DNA of 5,096 bases from Tannerella sp. (GTDB taxonomy: Bacteria; Bacteroidota; Bacteroidia; Bacteroidales; Tannerellaceae). Position numbers and translations under genes: made by a program. The notes under the pieces are model-generated. The model worked only from the letters and a program-made list of their open reading frames with translations. It had not been told where the DNA came from and did no database searches. Position 1 is the first letter of the stretch; the number at the start of each line of letters is the position of its first letter. Where the stretch lies: the NCBI GenBank assembly GCA_031259505.1, contig JAIRLL010000402.1:1-5096 (forward strand). The letters are read 5' to 3'. This document shows, one piece after another, positions 1 through 5,096 of this stretch.

Positions 1-48
1 AATATTTCGATATAAAACATTCAAAAAATAATGTGTCATCTTCTTCAT
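1..48 (-). CDS. Possible 5' end of a further operon gene, cut by the window edge
   Basis: Directly after the fucP stop codon (TAA at 51-49) there is an ATG at 48-46, and the frame stays open for 16 codons to the left edge, reading MKKMTHYFLNVLYRNI. The lysine-rich start followed by hydrophobic residues could be the beginning of a signal peptide or just the start of a cytosolic protein; the fragment is too short to assign a family. A stop abutting a start would fit translational coupling within the operon. A second possible start is the ATG at 39-37. The alternative is that this is simply the A+T-rich 3' flank of the operon; 16 open codons is weak evidence by itself. Confidence 0.35.
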   Translation of the reverse strand, partial: MKKMTHYFLNVLYRNI

Positions 49-1380
49 TTATTCATGGACAGGCCCCCGCGGACGCGCGCCGCTAAAGGCATACCAGCTA
101 ATTACGGCATACGACACGGCGGGAACAATCATGCCGGGCGCAACGGCTTTAGCCCACGCGGCATCGGCAATCAATCCAATCAGAGGCGTCAGCAGCGCGC
201 CGCCGATGAGGCTCATCACGAGGACGGAGGCTCCCAGTTTGGCATGTGGGCCGAGTCCCTTTATGCCGGATGCAAAATTGGTCGGGTACATCAGCGACAT
301 GAAAAACGTCGTCGCTATCATGGCGCAGATACCGATCCAGTACGAAAGGCCATGTATGCCTGTCCACGACGCCCATTCCGAACCAAGTATCACGACCGCT
401 ACCAGACCGATGTTAATCAGTGCATAGACACCCATCAGCTTCGTTGCCTGTATCCATTTCATCAGGAAGGTAGAAAAGAAACGCCCGGCCATGAAAACGA
501 TCATATTGACCACGAGCAGTCCGCCGGCCTGTTTCTCCGTCATCGGGCTGTTTTCCTGCACATAAGTGATGAGGTAGCTCCATGTGCCGAGCTGTGCGCC
601 GAGGTAGAAGAACTGCGAGATGATAGCGCCATACCAGTGGGGAAACCGCAGAAGCGCCCGGAAGCTGCCCCTGTGTCTGGCGTCGCCGGAAGAGTCGACC
701 CGGGGAAACTTCGTTTTCCAGATGAGGAAGGCAACCGTCAACACGACGAGGCCGATGATGATATACGTCGGCCATACGCGGCTGTTTTCCGTCTGACGAA
801 AATCGGTGTAAGCGTTGCCTGTAGCGGTAATCTGCGCTTTCATCCGGGCAATCTGCTCCGCGCCGGGTTCGTTGCCGGAGAAGATGAAAAGCGTGCCGAG
901 CGTAACGCCGGTGATGCCCCCGATTGGGTTGAACGACTGAGCGAGATTCAGGCGGCGCGCCGAAGTAGACGGGTCGCCGAGTGTCGTGACGAAACTGTTG
1001 GCGCCCAGTTCGAGGAACGAAAGACCGCTCCCGATTACGAAAATGCCGCCGAGGAAAACAAGGTAGACGCCCGAATTGGCCGCCGGGTAAAACAGGAAAC
1101 ATCCGGCGGCAAAGATCAGGAGACCCGCCAGAAGCCCCGACTTGTAGCCGAAACGTTGCATGAAAAGCCCGGCCGGGATGGCAAGGCAGAAGTAGCCCAG
1201 CTTGATAGCCGTCTGGATAAGACCGGCCTCGAAGCGTGTCAACTCCAGCGATTTCTGGAATTGTTTGATCAAAACGTCATTCAGGACGTTGGGCAGCGCC
1301 CAGAGAAAAAACAGCAGGGTGACAAGTGCAAAAGTGAAGACGTACCCTGGGGTGATTAATTTGGCTTTAGAAGTATTCAT
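49..1380 (-). CDS. fucP: FucP-type L-fucose:proton symporter (MFS permease)
   Basis: Inner-membrane sugar/H+ symporter of the FHS family within the major facilitator superfamily, 443 aa against about 438 for E. coli FucP. About twelve hydrophobic segments can be traced (first at about 13-33; six after the central loop at about 223-248). Signatures shared with E. coli FucP as I recall it are LNDVL (D35, matching the proton-coupling Asp46), LELGAN (E124, matching Glu135), RLNLAQSFNPIGG (143-155), FFYLGAQLGTWSYLITY (257-273) and SLMYPTNFASGIKGLG (362-377). Both acidic residues needed for transport in FucP are present, so it should be active. The start MNTSKAK lies 30 bp after the stop of the oxidoreductase gene. 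The family also takes L-galactose and D-arabinose, and relatives take glucose or other hexoses, so fucose is the best guess rather than proven; the neighbouring FucU supports it. The gene is intact. Confidence 0.9.
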   Translation of the reverse strand: MNTSKAKLITPGYVFTFALVTLLFFLWALPNVLNDVLIKQFQKSLELTRFEAGLIQTAIKLGYFCLAIPAGLFMQRFGYKSGLLAGLLIFAAGCFLFYPAANSGVYLVFLGGIFVIGSGLSFLELGANSFVTTLGDPSTSARRLNLAQSFNPIGGITGVTLGTLFIFSGNEPGAEQIARMKAQITATGNAYTDFRQTENSRVWPTYIIIGLVVLTVAFLIWKTKFPRVDSSGDARHRGSFRALLRFPHWYGAIISQFFYLGAQLGTWSYLITYVQENSPMTEKQAGGLLVVNMIVFMAGRFFSTFLMKWIQATKLMGVYALINIGLVAVVILGSEWASWTGIHGLSYWIGICAMIATTFFMSLMYPTNFASGIKGLGPHAKLGASVLVMSLIGGALLTPLIGLIADAAWAKAVAPGMIVPAVSYAVISWYAFSGARPRGPVHE

Positions 1381-1410
1381 AACCTATTCCGTATTTTTAG
1401 ATGTGTATGT

Positions 1411-2532
1411 TCAGGATTTTAACCGTCCGTCCATATCGTGTCCGTATTCGGGCAGGAGGGGAAATTTCACCGGTGCGTTGTCGCGCGTGGAGCGGTAGAT
1501 GGCGGTGAAGAGTTCCACGGTGCGGCGTCCGGTTTCGCCGGTCACGAGCGGGTCGCGGTTTTCGTCGAGCGCTGTCAGGAAGTCTTCGATTTGCCGTTCC
1601 ATATAATATATGGTAGGGTCGATGCGTTCGAACAGTTCGCTGTCTTCGCGCACCCATCCGGCCAGCAGCGCTTCTTCGCCGGGGACGGTCCACAGATCGT
1701 TGACCGGGGGTTCGAGCACGGACGACATTCCGGCCACGAACATGGCGCCGCCATCGGTCTGCACGCCGACGGATGCGCCGTTGGAGCCGTGTACCTGTAC
1801 CTTGCCGAAGATGCCCGGCTTCTCAGAGTTGCTGACGATGATGTTGCCGATGCCGCCGTTTTTGAACTTCACGATGGCTACGGCCGTGTCTTCCACTTCG
1901 ATGTACGGGTGGTTCAGGTTGCGCCACAGGCCGTATACTTCGTCTGCTTCGCCCATGAACCAGAGCAGGATGTCGAGCTGGTGCGGCGCCTGGTTGACCA
2001 GCACTCCGCCGCCTTCCATGTCCCACGTGCCTCGCCACGGGTCGGCGCCGTAATAGGCTTCGTCGCGCCAGCCGAGCATGTTGACGGTGCCGAAGGCGGG
2101 AGCGCCTATCTTGCCTGCGTCGATGGCCTGGCGGATGCGCTGCACGGGGGCATACCAGCGTCGCTGACTTACCACGCCCAGTCGGACGCCTGCCTGGCGA
2201 CAGGCGTCGATCATGGCGTCGCTGTCTTCCAGCGTGGAGGCGAGCGGTTTTTCTACCAGCACGTTTGCGCCGGCAAGCGCCGCCTCGACGGTTACATCAC
2301 GGTGGAACGGGTGAGGGTTGCAGACGATTGCCAGGTCGATATCGTTGTCGCGAATCATGGAGGCAATGTCGCTGCAAGGTTTCGCCCCGTATGTGGCGGC
2401 AAACTTTGCTGCCGATTCGGGGGTACGGCTCCACACGGCGGCAAGCGTCGCATTGGGCAGATTGCCGATTGCTGCGGCATGAAGATGGGCTACTTTGCCG
2501 CATCCGATAATAGCTAATCTGTATTCTTTCAT
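1411..2532 (-). CDS. Gfo/Idh/MocA family NAD(P)-dependent oxidoreductase
   Basis: Soluble sugar/polyol dehydrogenase of 373 aa, a usual length for the family. The N-terminal Rossmann fold opens with LAIIGCGKVAHLHAAAI; the glycines at 10, 12 and the following turn bind the dinucleotide. The signature VLVEKPLA (91-98) carries the catalytic Lys95. The C-terminal alpha/beta domain has GGGVLVNQAPHQLDILLWFMG (174-194), where His184 and Asp187 match the usual active-site positions. Family members oxidise or reduce myo-inositol, glucose, UDP-sugars and other sugars; substrate cannot be read from sequence. Placement between a zinc-type dehydrogenase and fucP suggests a role in catabolism of the imported sugar, for example oxidation at a ring or chain hydroxyl (inference). 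The start at 2532 gives MKEYRLAIIG, with beta-strand 1 directly after it, typical of the family. It lies 18 bp after the BRO-N gene stop and has an A-rich upstream (CTCAAGACAAC) with no Shine-Dalgarno sequence. Confidence 0.88.
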   Translation of the reverse strand: MKEYRLAIIGCGKVAHLHAAAIGNLPNATLAAVWSRTPESAAKFAATYGAKPCSDIASMIRDNDIDLAIVCNPHPFHRDVTVEAALAGANVLVEKPLASTLEDSDAMIDACRQAGVRLGVVSQRRWYAPVQRIRQAIDAGKIGAPAFGTVNMLGWRDEAYYGADPWRGTWDMEGGGVLVNQAPHQLDILLWFMGEADEVYGLWRNLNHPYIEVEDTAVAIVKFKNGGIGNIIVSNSEKPGIFGKVQVHGSNGASVGVQTDGGAMFVAGMSSVLEPPVNDLWTVPGEEALLAGWVREDSELFERIDPTIYYMERQIEDFLTALDENRDPLVTGETGRRTVELFTAIYRSTRDNAPVKFPLLPEYGHDMDGRLKS

Positions 2533-2540
2533 GTTGTCTT
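2525..2540. repeat. Start-codon repeat, copy at the oxidoreductase start
   Basis: On the minus strand this copy reads AAGACAACATGAAAGA, covering the last bases before the oxidoreductase gene and its first codons. It matches the copy at 3392-3406 in 15 of 16 positions (one base missing there). The two copies bracket the BRO-N gene. Confidence 0.5.
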
Positions 2541-2550
2541 GAGTTTGAAA

Positions 2551-3399
2551 TTATATGTTGTCTGTTATTTTTAGGGGCATTGCTTCATTTTCTCTGCCGG
2601 GCAGAACGCTTCCTGTCCTGGCATTCAGTGGTGAAACAACTTTTTTTCCTGTTTTACTCTCCAGTTCCATACGGGCGTTTTTTTCTATTTCTCCACCCTG
2701 TTCCGCAACTCGTGCGTGTTCTTCAAAAGTTTCGGGACTGGACGATTCGGAAATGTTTTTTGTGGAAAGTTCGGCAAGCATGTTCAGTACCAGTTCGGCG
2801 TTGGTCATATTATCTCGCAGGTTTTCCTTTTTCAGTCCCTTGTACTTTTTGTATTCTTTGGTGGTTTTGTCCGACCATGTTTTTGAGATGATGTCGGTTA
2901 AAACAGCAAACTGCACGCCTTTTGCTTTCCATTCGTCGGTCAGTTCTTTCCTGATCTCAATGCTTTTCAGACGCTGGTTGATCCAGTTGTCGGAATATCC
3001 CAGCCGTTTATAGTCGGCCATGGCCTGTTCGACAGACAACTCGGGGTCATGCAGTTGATCCAGACGTTCTTTGGCAACCTGTGCAATCCACAGTTTGAAC
3101 GGCTCTGCCTTCGGCGACGGTATCGATTGGATAAGACGGAACAACTGTTGCGTATCGGCTACGTCGGTAAGATATTTTTTGCCATCCGAAGCAAGCATCT
3201 TCAGTTGACTACAATTTGTAGTCAACTCACATCCCTCCTTTTTCAGACGAGTTTTCAACACACTCCAGTATTTACGCGGATTCGGACTTTCGGTCAATAC
3301 TTCTACGACGTCCACAATGGAAAAGCACCACTCTTCCTTTTCTTCGTCCCATACGGTGCGAACCTTTTTTTCTTCAAACAGTTTGATGTTCTCTTTCAT
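2551..3399 (-). CDS. BRO-N / DinD-like protein (phage antirepressor-type family)
   Basis: A 282-aa protein that I recognise as a type widespread in Bacteroidetes and archaea and annotated as BRO family N-terminal domain, antirepressor-like or DinD-like. The BRO-N domain spans about 1-115: VRTVWDEEKEEWCFSIVDVV (13-32), a YW-x-LK-R segment (44-51), TTNCSQLKM (60-68), DVADTQQLFRLIQSIPSPKAEPFKLW (79-104). The middle has WINQRLKSIEIRKELTDEW (139-157); the C-terminal half has LKKENLRDNMTNAELVLNMLAE (189-210) and a charged DinD-like tail. BRO-N domains of baculoviruses and phages bind DNA, but the role of these chromosomal forms is not established. No transmembrane segment or signal peptide. The open frame runs upstream to 3573, but that part overlaps the dehydrogenase gene and is Arg-rich shadow; the MKENIKLF start at 3399 is the family start and lies 5 bp after the dehydrogenase stop. 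Lower G+C than its neighbours and unrelated function suggest acquisition. The frame is intact. Confidence 0.85.
   Translation of the reverse strand: MKENIKLFEEKKVRTVWDEEKEEWCFSIVDVVEVLTESPNPRKYWSVLKTRLKKEGCELTTNCSQLKMLASDGKKYLTDVADTQQLFRLIQSIPSPKAEPFKLWIAQVAKERLDQLHDPELSVEQAMADYKRLGYSDNWINQRLKSIEIRKELTDEWKAKGVQFAVLTDIISKTWSDKTTKEYKKYKGLKKENLRDNMTNAELVLNMLAELSTKNISESSSPETFEEHARVAEQGGEIEKNARMELESKTGKKVVSPLNARTGSVLPGRENEAMPLKITDNI
3203..3227. repeat. Perfect 25-bp palindrome inside the BRO-N gene
   Basis: Two perfect 12-bp arms, AGTTGACTACAA (3203-3214) and TTGTAGTCAACT (3216-3227), flank a single central base at 3215. It lies in the coding sequence over residues 58-66 (ELTTNCSQL), a stretch that appears conserved in homologues. 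As DNA it could bind a dimeric regulator; as RNA the tiny loop would force some unpairing, leaving a stem of about 11 bp. Arms this long are unlikely by chance in 5 kb. Confidence 0.75.
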
Positions 3400-3406
3400 G
3401 TGTCTT
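3392..3406. repeat. Start-codon repeat, copy at the BRO-N start
   Basis: On the minus strand it reads AAGACACATGAAAGA. It begins in the dehydrogenase stop codon (TAA, 3407-3405) and covers the 5-bp spacer and the first codons of the BRO-N gene. It is the partner of 2525-2540, differing by one missing A. Confidence 0.5.
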
Positions 3407-4436
3407 ACGGGATCAAAATCACCTTGTTGAGATTTCCTTCGCGGTGATAGAGTTTGCGGAACCATTCGGCGCCTTCGCTCAGGGGGGCTGTGGCGGAGAT
3501 CATGTCGTCTACTTTCAGTGCGCCGCCGGCAATCATGTCGAGGACGGTTTCGTATTCGCCGTTGATGGCGCAACTGCCCTGTACGCGTATTTCGGAGGTG
3601 ACGACCTTTTGCAGCGGAAACTCGACGACGGGCGTCACGTTGCCCACCAGCACGGCGGTAGCTCCCCTGCGCAGCGAGTCGATCAGCGCGTTGACGGTGG
3701 CGGATATGCCGACGGCTTCGAAACCGACGTCGGCGCCGCGTCCTTTGGTATGGCTGCGAACCGTGTCCGCCACAGACAGGTTCCTGGAATTGACAGTCAC
3801 ATCGGCGCCGTATCTGGCTGCCATCCCGAGCTTTTCGTCATCCATATCCACGGCGATTATCGGAGTGGCGCCCGAAGCTTTGAGCATGCTGACGATAAAC
3901 GTGCCGATCATGCCGCTGCCGATTACTGCGGCGCTGTCGCCTGCCTTGACTCCCGAAAGCCCGACGGCGTGCGCCGCCACGGCTGCAGGTTCGACCATGG
4001 CCGCCTGCTCGAAGGTGACGCTGTCGGGGATTTTGTACAGGATATGCTGCGGCACGGCCAGGTATTCGGCGAATGCGCCGTGACGTTTGTATTCTTTTGG
4101 CGATACGCCTACCACTTCGCGACCTTCGCTGAGGTTGTAGCGGCCTTTGAGCGTGTACCAGTCGTTGAGCGGATACACGGTGGAGTCGAACGTCACGCGG
4201 TCGCCTTCCTTCCAGCGGACGACGCCTTCGCCGGTTCTGACAATTACTCCCGATGCTTCATGACCCATGACGATGGGTGGTTGACGGCGTCCGGTGCTGC
4301 CGTCCATTCCATGCACGTCGCTGCCGCAAATGCCGCAGGCTTTCACTTTGACGAGGACTTCGCCGGCGCCTGCCTGAGGGTCGGGCACGTCCTTGTACAC
4401 TAATTTGTTGTATTCTTCCAATACGAGCGCTTTCAT
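3405..4436 (-). CDS. Medium-chain zinc-type sugar/polyol dehydrogenase lacking the structural zinc site
   Basis: A 343-aa NAD-linked dehydrogenase of the MDR family (sorbitol, threonine and galactitol-phosphate dehydrogenase group). The catalytic zinc site is complete: ACGICGSDVH (Cys37, Ser39, His42), GHE (His59, Glu60) and VEP (Glu149). The Rossmann motif GSGMIG is at 173-178, followed by AVDMD with Asp197 at the end of beta-2, which favours NAD over NADP. The lobe that normally holds four structural-zinc cysteines is kept in length, but all four positions are changed: Pro89, Asp92, Thr95, Ser103. Loss of this zinc is known in mammalian sorbitol dehydrogenase, so the enzyme is probably still active. 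Substrate is not readable; between a fucose mutarotase and a fucose-type permease it may oxidise the imported sugar or a derived polyol (inference). The start MKALVLEEYN is the usual family N-terminus, 45 bp after fucU. Confidence 0.9.
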   Translation of the reverse strand: MKALVLEEYNKLVYKDVPDPQAGAGEVLVKVKACGICGSDVHGMDGSTGRRQPPIVMGHEASGVIVRTGEGVVRWKEGDRVTFDSTVYPLNDWYTLKGRYNLSEGREVVGVSPKEYKRHGAFAEYLAVPQHILYKIPDSVTFEQAAMVEPAAVAAHAVGLSGVKAGDSAAVIGSGMIGTFIVSMLKASGATPIIAVDMDDEKLGMAARYGADVTVNSRNLSVADTVRSHTKGRGADVGFEAVGISATVNALIDSLRRGATAVLVGNVTPVVEFPLQKVVTSEIRVQGSCAINGEYETVLDMIAGGALKVDDMISATAPLSEGAEWFRKLYHREGNLNKVILIP

Positions 4437-4481
4437 TTGTTTTATGTTTTAAATTGTATTTCCTGAATTCTGCCTTCTGTT

Positions 4482-4907
4482 CTATATCCGTATGACGCCC
4501 TTGCGGATAATCAGGTTTGCAAAGCCTTCCGATTCGCTTGTGGCCACTATGCAGTACGCTTTCCGTGCACGTTCGTAGAAGTCGGGCTTGGGAAGCGTCA
4601 GCAACGGTTTGTCGCCATCGGGATGCGCTGCCAGTTTTTTCCTGTATTCGTTCCATACGGCGGGTTCCCTGTCGCCGCGAAACGCCATCAGAACCGCCGA
4701 AAAATCCACTGCGTAGTCAAGCGGGAAAAGCGGCAGGACGGCATCCAGAAGCGCGGTTATGGCATGTCCGTCGGCTCGCACCGGACGCTGCGCGTGCGAG
4801 GCGGAAGGGAAATTGGCGTCGCCGAAAACGATTTCATCGCCATGCCCCATCTCCATCATTATCTTCAGGAGTTCGGGCGATATGAGAGGACTTATTCCTT
4901 TTAACAT
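4482..4907 (-). CDS. fucU: L-fucose mutarotase (FucU/RbsD family)
   Basis: A 141-aa cytosolic protein that interconverts alpha and beta anomers of L-fucose, giving downstream enzymes the form they use. It lines up along its whole length with E. coli FucU (140 aa) as I remember it: MLK-ISPLISPELLK at the start, MGHGDEIVFGDANFP (20-34) with His22 and Asp30, RADGHAITALLDAVLPLFPLD (45-64), FYERARKAY (110-118), and NLIIRKGV (131-138) at the end. RbsD, the ribose-specific relative, is the alternative, but the MLK-ISPLISPELL start and the FYERA-KA segment point to FucU. Phe129 stands where FucU and RbsD carry a tyrosine before the Asn. It is the first gene of the probable operon, with the regulatory leader just upstream, and ends in TAG. 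Confidence 0.9.
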   Translation of the reverse strand: MLKGISPLISPELLKIMMEMGHGDEIVFGDANFPSASHAQRPVRADGHAITALLDAVLPLFPLDYAVDFSAVLMAFRGDREPAVWNEYRKKLAAHPDGDKPLLTLPKPDFYERARKAYCIVATSESEGFANLIIRKGVIRI

Positions 4908-4931
4908 AGCTGTTCTTTATTTCGCCGCGAA

Positions 4932-4964
4932 TGTATGCAGTTTAATTCACTCCGCATGCATACA
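4932..4964. promoter_or_regulatory. Candidate operator: 8-bp inverted repeat upstream of fucU
   Basis: TGTATGCA (4932-4939) and its exact reverse complement TGCATACA (4957-4964) are 17 bp apart, so the arm centres are 25 bp apart, about two and a half helix turns. The site ends 25 bp before the fucU start, where a repressor or activator of the operon could bind. The regulator is not in the window; Bacteroides fucose operons are known to have a GntR-type FucR. Confidence 0.4.
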
Positions 4965-4967
4965 ATT

Positions 4968-4992
4968 TCGATATAATATTCACGAATATCGA
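4968..4992. promoter_or_regulatory. Candidate operator: nested dyad upstream of fucU
   Basis: The outer arms TCGATAT (4968-4974) and ATATCGA (4986-4992) are exact reverse complements. Nested within is ATATTCACGAATAT (4976-4989), a 6-bp inverted repeat with a 2-bp spacer. The two dyads share neither the same centre nor the same arms. The size and the A+T-rich dyad are typical of a dimeric repressor site, but A+T-rich DNA forms such dyads easily. Confidence 0.3.
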
Positions 4993-5000
4993 CAATCTGG

Positions 5001-5037
5001 AAAAAAAACGGAAAAATCGAAGCGCAAAATGCTTCCG
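5001..5037 (-). terminator. Possible intrinsic terminator or leader attenuator
   Basis: Read on the minus strand, CGGAA (5037-5033) can pair with TTCCG (5013-5009), which is followed at once by eight T (5008-5001). A competing hairpin pairs GAAGC (5035-5031) with GCTTC (5023-5019) around a 7-nt loop, followed by a T-rich run. The two use overlapping bases, so they exclude each other. Each stem is only 5 bp. It could end an upstream gene beyond the right edge or act as an attenuator within the operon leader. Confidence 0.3.
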
Positions 5038-5085
5038 CCGTCATTGGGAACCCGAAGGGTGAAGCAACCCGGTAGAATAATATCG

Positions 5086-5093
5086 CAAAATTA
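5086..5093 (-). promoter_or_regulatory. Candidate Bacteroidetes -7 promoter element
   Basis: The minus strand reads TAATTTTG, an exact match to the TAnnTTTG -7 element of the Bacteroidetes primary sigma factor. The matching -33 TTG would fall beyond the window edge and cannot be checked. If used, transcription would start near 5078 and leave a leader of about 170 nt before fucU, containing the hairpins and dyads described. A weaker alternative is TACATTCG (4935-4928; one mismatch), which has no TTG at the right spacing. Confidence 0.35.
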
Positions 5094-5096
5094 CAC

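Noticed and set aside
4..15. 12-bp sequence ATTTCGATATAA also present at 4965-4976
   Set aside because: In a 5-kb window one 12-mer match is expected about as often as not, more so in A+T-rich DNA, and the left copy lies in a possible coding start.
31..1359. 442-codon open frame on the plus strand opposite fucP
   Set aside because: Its protein is a charged, family-free sequence antisense to a clearly recognisable permease; it results from G+C-rich codon bias.
1438..2517. 359-codon plus-strand frame opposite the Gfo/Idh/MocA gene
   Set aside because: No recognisable motifs; it is the complement of a well-supported oxidoreductase.
2531..2563. 9-bp direct repeat ATGTTGTCT at 2531-2539 and 2555-2563 around the BRO-N stop
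   Set aside because: Too short to read as a target-site duplication, and it does not flank the gene on both sides.
3400..3573. N-terminal extension of the BRO-N frame upstream of 3399
   Set aside because: It overlaps the end of the dehydrogenase gene, reads as Arg-rich sequence, and the family's usual start is the methionine at 3399.
3444..4403. 319-codon plus-strand frame opposite the zinc-type dehydrogenase
   Set aside because: Shadow frame rich in His, Asp and Gly without family resemblance; the minus-strand gene has complete catalytic motifs.
5050..5060. Small hairpin ACCCGAAGGGT
   Set aside because: A 4-bp stem with a 3-nt loop is common by chance, and no T-run follows on either strand.

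Overview
The window reads as a piece of a Bacteroidetes (probably Bacteroidales) chromosome. The grounds are the closely packed same-strand sugar genes, the A-rich start contexts without Shine-Dalgarno sequences, a TAnnTTTG-type promoter element at the right edge, and the resemblance of the proteins as I remember those families. No search was run, so the taxon is an inference. Coding DNA is fairly G+C rich (about 60% in sampled rows of the metabolic genes), with one clearly A+T-richer gene in the middle.

All supported genes lie on the minus strand and read right to left as one probable operon. Order: a leader region (4908-5096), a FucU/RbsD-type mutarotase (4482-4907), a medium-chain zinc-type dehydrogenase (3405-4436), a BRO-N/DinD-like protein (2551-3399), a Gfo/Idh/MocA oxidoreductase (1411-2532), a FucP-type sugar/proton symporter (49-1380), and possibly the first 16 codons of another gene running off the left edge (1-48). 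Gaps between genes are 0 to 45 bp. The large plus-strand open frames are shadows of these genes.

The metabolic genes fit together: FucP imports L-fucose or a similar sugar, FucU interconverts its anomers, and two NAD(P)-dependent dehydrogenases could oxidise it. No isomerase, kinase or aldolase is seen here, so the set could serve an oxidative rather than the classical isomerase/kinase/aldolase route, but the neighbours outside the window are unknown.

The odd element is the BRO-N/DinD-like gene between the two dehydrogenases. It belongs to a family usually met in phages and mobile or orphan contexts, is A+T richer than its neighbours, and is bracketed by near-identical 15/16-bp repeats lying on the two start codons. 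Collapsing those repeats would restore a seamless dehydrogenase-oxidoreductase junction. It also carries a perfect 25-bp palindrome inside its coding sequence. The leader upstream of fucU holds two dyad-symmetric elements and a hairpin followed by a T-run, all candidates for regulation.
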